From the NCBI RefSeq assembly GCF_010731715.1, contig NZ_AP022587.1:4898001-4962000 (forward strand): a DNA stretch of 64,000 nucleotides, read 5' to 3'. Below are positions 1-11,249 of this stretch, one piece after another. This stretch comes from Mycobacterium stomatepiae. GTDB lineage: Bacteria > Actinomycetota > Actinomycetes > Mycobacteriales > Mycobacteriaceae. The translations under genes and the position numbers were made by a program. A model generated the notes under the pieces. The model worked only from the letters and a program-made list of their open reading frames with translations, ran no database searches and was not told the origin of the DNA. Each line of letters opens with the position of its first letter. The stretch's first letter is position 1.

Positions 1-128
1 TGACCCCCGCCACCCTGAGGATGAGCGACGTGCGAGTGCGCATCCCGATGTCGCGCGGCACCGACTCGCTCAACGTCGCGACCGCTGCGGCGTTGGCGTT
101 CTACGAGCGGGTTAGGCTCGGCGGGTGA
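1..128 (+). CDS. C-terminal end of a TrmH/SpoU-family RNA 2'-O-methyltransferase (partial)
   Basis: The frame is open from position 3 to a TGA at 126-128 and enters from outside the window. It encodes about 41 residues including IPMSRGTDSLNVATAAALAF. This is the SPOUT knot region, where a conserved Ser/Asn-rich loop binds S-adenosylmethionine; the family methylates ribose in rRNA or tRNA. It matches the end of M. tuberculosis Rv0881 in sequence and position. Its stop overlaps the GTG of the next gene (GTGA), so the two are probably translationally coupled. The target RNA cannot be inferred. Confidence 0.8.
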   Translation, partial: TPATLRMSDVRVRIPMSRGTDSLNVATAAALAFYERVRLGG

Positions 129-412
129 GCGACAAACTCGGCCAGCACACCCAGTCTGTGCCCTGGGCAACGGGTTTGACGGTCGCGGGGTTTGTCGCCG
201 CGGTCACCGGCGCCGCGATCGTGGTGCTCAGTCTCGGTCTGGTCCGGGTGCATCCACTGTTGGCCGTCGGGCTCAATGTGGTGGCCGCGGGCGGACTGGC
301 GCCGACGCTGTGGGGGTGGCGGCGCACTCCAGTGCTGCGCTGGTTTGTGCTGGGCGCGGGAGTGGGCGTGACGATCGCGTGGCTGGCGCTGCTCGCGATG
401 ACGTTGTCGTAG
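125..412 (+). CDS. Small integral membrane protein (Rv0882-like)
   Basis: This is a 95-residue protein starting at the GTG embedded in the GTGA overlap with the upstream methyltransferase stop. Three hydrophobic spans are visible, at about residues 14-40, 43-65 and 70-94, with Arg-rich short connections (WRRTPVLRW), so it is almost entirely membrane-embedded. No catalytic motif is seen. The position matches the M. tuberculosis transmembrane protein Rv0882. The function is unknown. It is convergent with sepH, whose stop begins at the very next base. Confidence 0.75.
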   Translation: MSDKLGQHTQSVPWATGLTVAGFVAAVTGAAIVVLSLGLVRVHPLLAVGLNVVAAGGLAPTLWGWRRTPVLRWFVLGAGVGVTIAWLALLAMTLS

Positions 413-1201
413 CTAGCGCTGTCCGCCCGAGCGCACGCCGAGCAGCACGTCCTCCCAAGCCGGAATGACGGGCTTGCCGCGACGGCTGTGCACCGGCTGC
501 TCCGGCGGCGGGGCGGCAGCGGCCGGCTCCACCGGCTCGGTGACGGCCACCGGCTCGGCCGCGGGCGCTTCGAACGCGACGTGAGCCACCCGGGCCAGCG
601 GGCGCAGCGGACGCTCGAAGTCCGGGTCGATCAGCTCACTGGCCGCATCGTCGATCGCGGTGACGGTGCCACCGTGCGCGCCCGGAACAAAGCAGAAATG
701 CGCCAGATTGTCGGAACGGCCGACCTTCCAAGCCAGCTGCACGGTCCAGCGGTTGTCCTCGTTGCGCCAGGCGTCCCAGCTGAGTCCACTGTGATCCAGG
801 CCGCGGGTGACCATCGCGGCGCTGACGGTCTCCAGCAGGGTCATCACCGCGGGCCGATCGGCGAGCATGGGGTGTGCGGCGGTTGCCAGCTCGGCAGCGC
901 GGAAGCGCTCCAGCAACACCGGGTGGGCGAATCGGCGGACGCGGGAGAGGTCTGAGCCCGACGCCGCTGCCACCTGCTCCACGGAGGCGCCGGCCCGGAT
1001 CTTGGCCTGAATCTCCCTGGGGCTCAGCATGTTGGTGACTTCCATGTCGAGGTGCGGCTGGTCGGGCGGCGCCACTTGCTTGCGTACCAGGTCCCGCACT
1101 CGATCGTCGACCGCCAGCTTGAATTGCTCCGCGGGGCCATCACCCTCACAGATGATGTATTTGCTGTCGGCGTCGAGCCCAACCACTTTGAGTTCCCGCA
1201 T
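413..1201 (-). CDS. sepH: SepH-like septation protein (DUF3071)
   Basis: This is a 262-residue protein. The N-terminal DUF3071 region begins MRELKVVGLDADSKYIICE and contains a helix-turn-helix-like segment (IQAKIRAGASVEQVAAASG, about residues 64-82). The C-terminal third is low-complexity and rich in Ala, Pro and Glu. SepH homologues in Streptomyces and mycobacteria bind FtsZ and promote its assembly at the division site, so the protein should act in the cytoplasm at the septum. The start is supported by GGAGAAG just upstream. Length and position match Rv0883c. The role is inferred from the family. Confidence 0.85.
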   Translation of the reverse strand: MRELKVVGLDADSKYIICEGDGPAEQFKLAVDDRVRDLVRKQVAPPDQPHLDMEVTNMLSPREIQAKIRAGASVEQVAAASGSDLSRVRRFAHPVLLERFRAAELATAAHPMLADRPAVMTLLETVSAAMVTRGLDHSGLSWDAWRNEDNRWTVQLAWKVGRSDNLAHFCFVPGAHGGTVTAIDDAASELIDPDFERPLRPLARVAHVAFEAPAAEPVAVTEPVEPAAAAPPPEQPVHSRRGKPVIPAWEDVLLGVRSGGQR

Positions 1202-1334
1202 GGCTTCTCCTCGCAGGCTTTGTGCAGGTCAGCTTCAATTTCTCCGGACCCGTCACTGTGCCGCACTCTAGTCCAGCTAACGCCCACAACCTGTGCTGAC
1301 ACGCTGGGCGGTTTGCGCGTCGATGGCCGGCGGG

Positions 1335-2525
<1,191 letters not shown>

Positions 2526-2548
2526 CTAGAGTGACAACGGCCGTTTGA

Positions 2549-2564
2549 TGTGATGCAGATCACA
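2549..2564. promoter_or_regulatory. CRP/cAMP receptor protein binding site
   Basis: TGTGATGCAGATCACA is a perfect TGTGA-N6-TCACA palindrome. It lies between the divergent serC (start 2453) and AurF-like (start 2686) genes. In M. tuberculosis, the CRP homologue Rv3676 is reported to act at the equivalent serC/Rv0885 intergenic region. Binding here is inferred from the motif and its location. Confidence 0.85.
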
Positions 2565-2685
2565 GAGTGTCGATGACCACTGGTCAGGCGACAGTGCTCG
2601 CGAGGGCTCTAGTCAATTCCCGGTACCTGCGGTACTGTTTGGACATAGCACGTCCGAATGTAAACCTCGTTGGGGAGGCTTGGAT

Positions 2686-3711
2686 ATGGCTAGGACGCGA
2701 ATGGTCCGGCGTTGGCGCAAGAAGATGGAAGTGCGCGACGACGCCGAGTACGTGCAGATGCTCGCCACACTGTCTGAGGGGTCTGTGCGGCGGAATTTCA
2801 ACCCGTACACCGACATCGATTGGGAATCACCGGAGTTCGCCGTCACCGAGAATGACCCGCGGTGGATTCTTCCGGCGACGGACCCGTTGGGCCGACACCC
2901 CTGGTATCAGGCCCAGTCCGAAGAGCGCCAGATCAAGATCGGCATGTGGCGCCAGGCGAACGTGGCCAAGGTGGGGTTGCACTTCGAGTCGATCCTGATC
3001 CGCGGCCTGATGAACTACACGTTCTGGGTGCCCAATGGTTCCCCGGAATACCGGTACTGCTTGCACGAATCGGTCGAAGAGTGCAACCACACCATGATGT
3101 TCCAGGAGATGGTCAACCGCATCGGCGCCGACGTCCCGGGCATGCCGCGGATGCTGAAGTGGCTGTCGCCGGCGGTTCCGCTGGTGGCCGGGCCGCTGCC
3201 GGTGGCGTTCTTCATCGGAGTGCTGGCCGGCGAGGAACCCATCGACCACACGCAGAAAAACGTTCTGCGCGAAGGCAAGTCGTTGCACCCGATCATGGAG
3301 CGGGTGATGGCGATCCACGTGGCCGAGGAAGCGCGGCACATCTCGTTCGCGCACGAATTCCTCCGCAAGCGGTTGCCGGAATTGGCCAAACGGCAACGGT
3401 TCTGGACCGCGTTGTACCTGCCGCTGACCATGAAGCTGTTGTGCCGCGCAATTGTGGTGCCGCCCAAGTCTTTCTGGCGTGAGTTCGACATACCGCGGGA
3501 GGTCAAAAAGGAACTGTTCTTCCGGTCACCGGAATCGCGTAAGTGGTTGTCCGACATGTTCGGTGATGTGCGGATGCTCGCCTATGACACCGGGCTGATG
3601 GAAAACCGCTCCGCGCGGCTGATGTGGCGGATCTGCAAGATCAACGGCAAGCCGTCGCGTTACCGCAGCGAGCCACAGCGCCAGCATCTGTCCGCTGTCC
3701 CGGCCGCGTAA
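2686..3711 (+). CDS. AurF-like diiron oxygenase (Rv0885-like)
   Basis: This protein has 341 residues from ATG 2686. GGGGAGG lies 7 nt upstream, which favours this ATG over the in-frame TTG at 2680. It is related to the p-aminobenzoate N-oxygenase AurF family. Candidate iron ligands are E101 in HFESIL, the ExxH in ESVEECNH (E132, H135) and the cluster HVAEEARHISFAHEF. These lie in an all-helical ferritin-like fold, and the spacing suits a non-haem diiron centre. The substrate is unknown. It sits 18 nt before fprB, a ferredoxin/NADP reductase, which is a plausible electron donor. CRP control from the shared upstream site is likely. Confidence 0.82.
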   Translation: MARTRMVRRWRKKMEVRDDAEYVQMLATLSEGSVRRNFNPYTDIDWESPEFAVTENDPRWILPATDPLGRHPWYQAQSEERQIKIGMWRQANVAKVGLHFESILIRGLMNYTFWVPNGSPEYRYCLHESVEECNHTMMFQEMVNRIGADVPGMPRMLKWLSPAVPLVAGPLPVAFFIGVLAGEEPIDHTQKNVLREGKSLHPIMERVMAIHVAEEARHISFAHEFLRKRLPELAKRQRFWTALYLPLTMKLLCRAIVVPPKSFWREFDIPREVKKELFFRSPESRKWLSDMFGDVRMLAYDTGLMENRSARLMWRICKINGKPSRYRSEPQRQHLSAVPAA

Positions 3712-3729
3712 CCGCCGCGAGTTCCCTAT

Positions 3730-5415
3730 ATGCCGCACGTTATTACCCAGTCGTGCTGTAACGACGGGTCCTGCGTCTTCGCCTGTCCGGTGAATTGCAT
3801 TCACCCGTCACCGGACGAGCCGGGATTCGCGACGACCGAGATGCTCTACATCGATCCGCTGGCCTGTGTGGACTGCGGTGCATGTGTGAGCGCTTGCCCG
3901 GTGGGCGCGATCGCGCCCGACAACCGGCTGGAAAGCAAGCAGCTGCCGTTCGCCGAGATCAACGCCTCGTTCTATCCCGAGCGACCGGCCGACGTGAAGC
4001 TGCCGCCGACGTCGAAGCTGGCGCCGGTGATCCCGGCCGCCGAGGTGCACGCCCGGCGCCGGCCACTGACCGTCGCGATCGTCGGGTCCGGGCCGGCGGC
4101 GATGTACGCCGCCGACGAACTGCTCACCCAGCATGGCGTGCGGGTCAATGTCTTCGAAAAGCTACCCACGCCTTACGGTTTGGTGCGTACAGGGGTGGCA
4201 CCCGATCACCAGAACACCAAGAAGGTGACCGAGCTCTTCGACCGGGTTTCCCGGCATCGCCACTTCCGCTTCTATCTCAACGTCGAGGTCGGCAAGCACC
4301 TGAGCCACGCCGAGTTGCTGGCGCATCACCACGCCGTGCTGTACGCGGTGGGCGCGCCCGACGACCGCCGGCTCGACATCGACGGCATGGGCCTGCCCGG
4401 CACCGGCACCGCGACCGAGCTCGTCGCGTGGATCAACGGCCATCCCGACTTTCAGTACCTGCCAGTCGATCTCAGCCACGAGCGAGTGCTGATCATCGGC
4501 AACGGCAACGTCGCGCTCGACGTGGCCCGCGTGTTGACCGCGGATCCGGACGACCTGGCCCGCACCGACATCTCCGACCGTGCACTCGCGGCGTTCCGCA
4601 AGTCCGCGGTCCGTGAGGTCGTGATCGCCGCCCGGCGCGGCCCTGCCGACTCGGCGTTCACCCTGCCCGAATTGATCGGGCTGGCAGGCGCTTCCGACGT
4701 CGTGCTCGATGCCGGCGACCACAGCCTGGTGGCCCGCGATCTCGCGACCGCCCCGGACACGTTGACCCGCAACAAACTCGAGATCCTGAACAAGCTCGGC
4801 GACGCGTCGATTCCGGGCTCCCGTCCACGCATCCGGCTGGCCTATCGACTCACCCCCGCGCGCGTGCTCGGTGAGCAGCGTGCCACCGGCGTGGAGTTCT
4901 CGATCACCGGCGCCGACGAGGTGCACCGCATCGATGCGGGTCTGGTGCTGACGTCGATTGGCTACCGCGGCAAGCTGATTCGCGATCTTCCGTTCGACGA
5001 GTCGGCATCGGTCGTTCCCAACGACGGCGGCCGCGTCGTCGACCCCGTCTCCGGCCGGCCGGTGACCGGGACCTACGTCGCGGGGTGGATCAAGCGCGGC
5101 CCGACGGGCTTTATCGGCACCAACAAGTCCTGTTCCTTCCAGACGGTCCAGGGGCTGGTCGCCGATTACAACGCCGGCGCGCTGACCGACCCGGTGGCCA
5201 AGCCGGACGGACTGGACCAGCTGGTGCACGCACGCCAGCCCGACGTCGTCGACTCCGCGGGATGGGCCGCGATCGACGCCGCGGAGATTGCCCGCGGCAT
5301 CGACGACGGGCGCCCGCGCAACAAATTCACCGACATCGCCGACATGCTCGCGGCCGCCGCTGCGACCGCGCCACCGGCGCCGAAACGCCGGCTGCTGGCG
5401 CGGCTACTGGGCTAG
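3730..5415 (+). CDS. fprB: Ferredoxin/ferredoxin-NADP reductase FprB
   Basis: This is a 561-residue fusion. Residues 1-60 form a seven-iron-type ferredoxin with two cysteine clusters (SCCNDGSCVFACPVNC and CVDCGACVSACPVGAI). The remainder is an adrenodoxin-reductase-type flavoprotein, with an FAD site IVGSGPAAMYAA and an NADP site IIGNGNVALDVARV. It passes electrons from NADPH through FAD to its own or another ferredoxin. Only 18 nt separate it from the diiron gene, suggesting an operon and electron supply. The stop overlaps the stop of the convergent VOC gene at CTAG. Orthologue of Rv0886. Confidence 0.92.
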   Translation: MPHVITQSCCNDGSCVFACPVNCIHPSPDEPGFATTEMLYIDPLACVDCGACVSACPVGAIAPDNRLESKQLPFAEINASFYPERPADVKLPPTSKLAPVIPAAEVHARRRPLTVAIVGSGPAAMYAADELLTQHGVRVNVFEKLPTPYGLVRTGVAPDHQNTKKVTELFDRVSRHRHFRFYLNVEVGKHLSHAELLAHHHAVLYAVGAPDDRRLDIDGMGLPGTGTATELVAWINGHPDFQYLPVDLSHERVLIIGNGNVALDVARVLTADPDDLARTDISDRALAAFRKSAVREVVIAARRGPADSAFTLPELIGLAGASDVVLDAGDHSLVARDLATAPDTLTRNKLEILNKLGDASIPGSRPRIRLAYRLTPARVLGEQRATGVEFSITGADEVHRIDAGLVLTSIGYRGKLIRDLPFDESASVVPNDGGRVVDPVSGRPVTGTYVAGWIKRGPTGFIGTNKSCSFQTVQGLVADYNAGALTDPVAKPDGLDQLVHARQPDVVDSAGWAAIDAAEIARGIDDGRPRNKFTDIADMLAAAAATAPPAPKRRLLARLLG

Positions 5416-5870
5416 CTGCCCGCCTGCGCGGCCATGGCTGCTTGGATCTCCTCCGGGCTGACCTCGCGCATCGGCTGTCCTAGCGACCAGTGGTGGCCGA
5501 ATGGGTCCGCGACCACGCCGTAGCGGTCACCCCAGAACTGGTCGTCCAGCGGCATCACCAGCGTGGCGCCGGCGTCCAGCGCCCGCTGGAACTTGGTGTC
5601 GACATCGGTGACCGTCAGATGAATGGTGACCGGCGTTCCACCCAGCGACGTGGGCGTCATCGACTTGCCGCCACACATCTCGGGAAAGTCGTCGTTGAGC
5701 ATGACCGTGCTCCCGTTGATGCGCACCGCGGCGTGCACCAGCTTGCCGTCCGGGCCTGGCACCCGGCCGATCTCCTCGGCGCCGAAAGCCTTGACGTAGA
5801 AGTCGATTGCCGCCGCGGCGTCGTCGACGACGAGATGGGGGAGAACTGCGGGTTCGATCGTGATGGCCAT
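5412..5870 (-). CDS. VOC/glyoxalase-fold protein (Rv0887c-like)
   Basis: This protein has 152 residues from the ATG at 5870. AAGGAGA sits 5 nt upstream, so the longer in-frame extension is not used. It has a single vicinal-oxygen-chelate domain of the PhnB/bleomycin-resistance type. The N-terminal half runs PHLVVDDAAAAIDFYVKAFG, and the C-terminal DRYGVVADPFGHHWSLG carries the family's usual DPFGH signature. The C-terminal MREVSPEEIQAAMAA tail is typical of this subgroup. Substrate unknown. It is convergent with fprB, with a 4-nt overlap. Confidence 0.85.
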   Translation of the reverse strand: MAITIEPAVLPHLVVDDAAAAIDFYVKAFGAEEIGRVPGPDGKLVHAAVRINGSTVMLNDDFPEMCGGKSMTPTSLGGTPVTIHLTVTDVDTKFQRALDAGATLVMPLDDQFWGDRYGVVADPFGHHWSLGQPMREVSPEEIQAAMAAQAGS

Positions 5871-5996
5871 TGTGGTCTCCTTGCTGTCGTGTCGCACGCC
5901 AGACCCGGCCGGGACTGGCTCACGGTTATTGACTGCGCCCGCGACGCAAAATCATCGCGGCGAGACCCATTCAAACGCCGGGCACCGACAAGCGGA

Positions 5997-7118
5997 TTAC
6001 GCGTGCGCGAGAACCCGATCCCAGCCCTCGACGGACTCCGGGCTGCGCGGCGCCGGTCCCACGTAAACCGCCGACGGCCGTACCAGCTTGCCGAGCCGTT
6101 TCTGCTCGAGAATGTGCGCGCACCAGCCCGCGGTGCGCCCACAGGTGAACATCGCCGGCATCATGTTGGCCGGCACCTCGGCGAAGTCCAGGATGACCGC
6201 GGCCCAGAACTCGACGTTGGTCTCGATCGCCCGATCCGGACGGCGTTCGCGCAGCTCGGTCAGCGCGGCCTGCTCCAGGGCAACCGCGACCTCGTGGCGC
6301 GGCGCTTTCAGTCGCTCGGCGGTCGCACGCAGTACACGGGCCCGTGGGTCCTCCGCGCGGTAGACCCGGTGCCCGAATCCCATCAGCTTGTCGCCGCTGT
6401 CCAGGATCTTCTTGACCAGGCCGCGCGCGTCGCCGGTGCGCTCGACCTCCTCGAGCATCGGCAGCACCCGCGCCGGTGCGCCACCGTGCAGCGGACCGCT
6501 CATCGCTCCGATCGCTCCGGACAGCGCCGCTGCGACGTCGGCGCCGGTGGACGCGATCACCCGGGCGGTGAACGTCGAGGCATTCATGCCGTGTTCGGCG
6601 GCCGACACCCAATACGCGTCGATGGCCTCGACGTGCCTCGGATCGGGCTCGCCCTGCCAGCGGGTCATGAAACGCGCCGTGACCGTTTGGCATTCATCGA
6701 TGACCCGCTGCGGCACGGCAGGTTGGTAGATGCCGCGCGCGGACTGCGCGACGTAGGACAGCGCCATCACCGACGCCCGGGCCAGCTGGTCGCGGGCGGT
6801 GGCTTCGTCGGTATCCAGCAGCGGCTTGTAGCCCCAGATCGGCGCCAGCATGGCCAGGCCTGCCTGCACGTCGACGCGAACGTCGCCGGTGTGGATCGGC
6901 AGCGGGAACGGCTCGGCAGGCGGCAAACCGTGGCCGAACCTACCGTCGACCAGGAGCGCCCAGACATCGCCAAATGTCACCTGCTGGTCCACCAGGTCTT
7001 GGATGTCGACGCCGCGGTAGCGCAGCGCACCGCCGTCCTTATCCGGTTCGGCGATCTCGGTGGTGAAGGCTACGACGCCCTCGAGACCGGGGACAAAATT
7101 TTCCGGGACCACAGACAT
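5997..7118 (-). CDS. citA: Citrate synthase-like protein CitA
   Basis: This 373-residue protein is of the citrate synthase family. It condenses acetyl-CoA with oxaloacetate, or a close analogue. The two histidine regions are present (MSGPLHGGAPARVL and [15 protein letters not shown]). The segment equivalent to the catalytic-aspartate motif reads NVEFWAAVILDF, with Glu where the main enzyme in this window has VDFYTG. It is orthologous to Rv0889c. It lies next to pdxH and gltA2, so both citrate synthases share one neighbourhood. The ribosome-binding site is weak; the start follows family length. Confidence 0.9.
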   Translation of the reverse strand: MSVVPENFVPGLEGVVAFTTEIAEPDKDGGALRYRGVDIQDLVDQQVTFGDVWALLVDGRFGHGLPPAEPFPLPIHTGDVRVDVQAGLAMLAPIWGYKPLLDTDEATARDQLARASVMALSYVAQSARGIYQPAVPQRVIDECQTVTARFMTRWQGEPDPRHVEAIDAYWVSAAEHGMNASTFTARVIASTGADVAAALSGAIGAMSGPLHGGAPARVLPMLEEVERTGDARGLVKKILDSGDKLMGFGHRVYRAEDPRARVLRATAERLKAPRHEVAVALEQAALTELRERRPDRAIETNVEFWAAVILDFAEVPANMMPAMFTCGRTAGWCAHILEQKRLGKLVRPSAVYVGPAPRSPESVEGWDRVLAHA

Positions 7119-7189
7119 AGGAAAATTCTTGCACCTCGGAGTTTGGCCGACGCTACCGGCCGGTAGCTACCGCCGGTAGCGTTGGGCCG

Positions 7190-7849
7190 GTGGCCGGACC
7201 AGACCAAGATCACCTGCAGCGGATGCGCGTGGAATACGGCTCGGCGGAGCGCGACGCCAGCCCCGATCTCGACGCTTCCTGGCTCGCCGACGGGTGGCTT
7301 GCGTTATTGCGGACGTGGATCGACGACGCCGAACGTTTCGGGGTCCCCGAGCCCAACGCGATGGTGGTGGCGACGGTCGCGGACGGCAAGCCGATCAGCC
7401 GTACGGTGCTGTGCAAGAGCGTCGACGAGAGCGGGATCACCTTTTTCACCAACTACGACTCCGCCAAGGGCATCGAGCTGGCCGAGACGCCGTACGCGTC
7501 GGCGATCTTTCCCTGGCACCTACTGGGACGCCAAGTCCACGTCCGCGGCGCGGTGACCAGAGTCAGCGCGCAGGCCAACGAGGACTACTGGTCCAAACGG
7601 CCACGCGGCTCACAGCTGGGCGCCTGGGCGTCGCACCAGTCGCAGCCGATCGCATCCCGTGCGGCGCTGCTCGATCAGCTGGCCGAAGTCACTGGCCGCT
7701 TCGCCGATTCCGAGACCATCCCGGTGCCGCCGAACTGGGGCGGCTACCTGATAGCGCCCGAGGTGGTGGAGTTTTGGCAGGGCCGCGAAAACCGGCTGCA
7801 TAACCGCATTCGGGTCATCGGCGGCCGCGTCGAACGCCTGCAGCCCTGA
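7190..7849 (+). CDS. pdxH: Pyridoxamine/pyridoxine 5'-phosphate oxidase PdxH
   Basis: This 219-residue FMN enzyme oxidises PNP/PMP to pyridoxal phosphate. Diagnostic stretches are [20 protein letters not shown], the [16 protein letters not shown] flavin/phosphate segment and the C-terminal [19 protein letters not shown] followed by NRLHNRI. The start is the GTG at 7190, 71 bp from the divergent citA start. No strong ribosome-binding site is seen, so leaderless translation is possible. It supplies PLP, the cofactor of SerC encoded 5 kb away. Confidence 0.92.
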   Translation: MAGPDQDHLQRMRVEYGSAERDASPDLDASWLADGWLALLRTWIDDAERFGVPEPNAMVVATVADGKPISRTVLCKSVDESGITFFTNYDSAKGIELAETPYASAIFPWHLLGRQVHVRGAVTRVSAQANEDYWSKRPRGSQLGAWASHQSQPIASRAALLDQLAEVTGRFADSETIPVPPNWGGYLIAPEVVEFWQGRENRLHNRIRVIGGRVERLQP

Positions 7850-8031
7850 TCACGCGCGCCGGGCGGGTGTGATGCCTAACACCGCACGCTAAGGCGGGGT
7901 TCACCGCGAGGAAAGCCGCGAGGTCTGCAGAGCAGACCCCGGGCAGGCGCGTCGCCACGATAACGACTACCTTCAGCTGTACGCACCTAGCCAAGGCGCA
8001 GCCATACCAGCCAGAGCGCAAAGGGGTTCTC
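7850..8031 (+). promoter_or_regulatory. Leader region of gltA2 with a stable hairpin
   Basis: This is 182 nt without a gene between pdxH and gltA2. It contains a perfect 7-bp stem with a three-base loop (GGTCTGC-AGA-GCAGACC, 7922-7938). A C/G-rich purine segment, GAGGAAAGCCGCGAGG, precedes the stem. No Rfam class could be assigned by eye. Attenuator, riboswitch-like leader and simple 5' UTR are all possible. Confidence 0.45.
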
Positions 8032-9320
<1,289 letters not shown>

Positions 9321-9324
<4 letters not shown>

Positions 9325-10883
9325 CCACCGATCGAGGCCAGTACCGCCATCGCGGCGTTGTGGCCGTCGATGCCCGACACGGCACCGCCGCGGCGAGCAC
9401 CAGAGCCGCACAACATGATTCGTTCGTGTGTCGTCGCCACACCCCACTGACGGGCCGGGCTGTCGAGCGGATCGTCGTCGTCCGCGAACGGCCATGATAG
9501 CGCGCCGTGAAAGATGTTGCCCGCCGTCATCGCCAGGGTGTGCTGCAGATCCAGGGTGGTCGTGGTCTCGATGCAGGGCCGGCCCTGCGCGTCGCTCATC
9601 ACCACGTCCGTAATCGGCTCGGCCAGAACGGAATTCAGCGACTTCAGCACTGACTCGGTCAGCTGGTCGCGGGAGGTGGTGTCGGTCAACGAGTGTGGTG
9701 TGTGCAAGCCGAACACCGTCATCGTCTGCGCACCCGACTCGCGCAGCTCGGCCGACAGGATGCTGGGGTCGGTCAGCGAATGGCAGTACGCCTCGCACGG
9801 CAACGGATCCGGTAGCCCGCCGGCAGCTGCGCGTGCGTAGGCCGAATCCAGTTGGCTCCACGTTTCGTTGACGTGAAACGTGCCGGCAAACGCCCGCTCC
9901 GGGGTGACGCTGTCGTCGCGCAACCGCGGCAGGCGGCGCAGCACCATGTTCACCTTCACCTGTGCCCCCGGCGCGGCCGGTGCCGGTGGCTCGCCGAGCA
10001 GCTCGGCCAACACCGTCGGGCTGACGCCGGCCAGAATGAACCGGCCCCGAACCCGAACTTCTTGTCCGTCCTGGCGATAGCGCACCCCGCCGTCCGGCTC
10101 GACACCGTAAACATCTGCACCAGTGATGATTTCGGCTCCGTGACGGACAGCTGCGGCGGCCAGGGCCGCGGTCAGCGCGCCCATCCCGCCGACCGGGACG
10201 TCCCAGTCGCCGCCGAGCACGTGATACCGGAAGCAGATGTTCTGCAGCAGCGACGGATCGTCGAGACGGGCGAACGTGCCGATCAGCGCGTCGGTGCCGA
10301 TCACGCCCCGGACCAGGTCGTCGCGCACGGCGTCGGCGATCGCGTGCCCGATCGGCTCGTCGACGATCGCCCGCCACACCGCGGCGGCCCGCGGATCGCC
10401 GCCGTCGATGACGTGGCGGCGCGCCTGCGCGCGGGTGCGCAGCGGCTCGGTCAGCGTCGGCCACAGCCGGTCGGTCAGCACGCGGCAGCGGCGGTAGAAC
10501 TCCGCGAATCCCCGCTCATCGGCGGCGGCGCCGACGAGCGAACCCTGCGACCCGACCAGCAGCCCGCTGCGCCCGCCCGTCGCCGGGTGCGGCGTATACG
10601 ACGAGAACGGCCGCCGAGCCAACCGCACGTCGGCGCCCAGGTCCGCCACGATGCGCGGCGGCAGCAAGCTCACCAGGTACGAGTACCTCGACACCCGGAC
10701 GTCGACGCCGTCGAAGGCCCGCGCCGAAACCGCGGCCCCACCGACGTGCCCCAGCCGCTCCAGCAATCGCACCCGGAGCCCGGCCCGGGCCAGGTAGCCC
10801 GCTGCCACCAGGCCGTTGTGGCCCCCACCCACGACAACGGCGTCGCAATCCGGGTCACAATCCGGCGCGTCACCGAGGGACAT
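9321..10883 (-). CDS. FAD-dependent oxidoreductase, phytoene desaturase-like (Rv0897c-like)
   Basis: This is a 520-residue flavoprotein. The N-terminal dinucleotide-binding motif [20 protein letters not shown] is followed by [14 protein letters not shown]-terminal FAD-contacting segment, [20 protein letters not shown], is typical of the CrtI/amine-oxidase-like group. It probably dehydrogenates a lipophilic or isoprenoid-type substrate, but no carotenoid genes are adjacent to support that. Its start is 2 nt downstream of the DUF2630 stop, indicating a two-gene operon. Confidence 0.85.
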
Positions 10884-10885
10884 AT

Positions 10886-11143
10886 CTAGCCCAGGTAACC
10901 CTCGACCTGGTCGCCGGGGCGCACCGCGGCCTCGCGCGGATCACCGCCGGTTTCGCGCAGCGCGCGCCGCTGACGCAGCAGGTCCCAGCACTGGTCGAGT
11001 TCGATCTCGACTCGGCGGAGCCGTTCGTGCTCCTCGGACTCGCTGATGTCGCGGTGCTGCAGCTGTGCCCGCAAATTCTTCTCCTCGGCGACCAGATTGC
11101 GGATGTGCGCCAGGGTCTCGCTGTCGGTCGGTCTACTGCCCAT
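10886..11143 (-). CDS. DUF2630 small coiled protein (Rv0898c-like)
   Basis: This protein has 85 residues from ATG 11143, preceded by CTGGAG. It is a predominantly helical, highly charged protein: ILE/Leu-spaced HIRNLVAEEKNLRAQLQ and LRRVEIELDQCWDLLRQRR suggest a helical hairpin or coiled coil. The family has no known function. Short, intact and the right length. It is the first gene of a pair with the flavin oxidoreductase and is divergent from ompA. Confidence 0.82.
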   Translation of the reverse strand: MGSRPTDSETLAHIRNLVAEEKNLRAQLQHRDISESEEHERLRRVEIELDQCWDLLRQRRALRETGGDPREAAVRPGDQVEGYLG

Positions 11144-11249
11144 TGCTCCAGTGTGCCCGACGCGCCCGGTGACAACAGGTGCAGTCGGTAGGCTGCATAT
11201 CGCTTGCGGGGTCGACACGCCCCGGCACAGGCATCGAGGAGGGGCAGTC

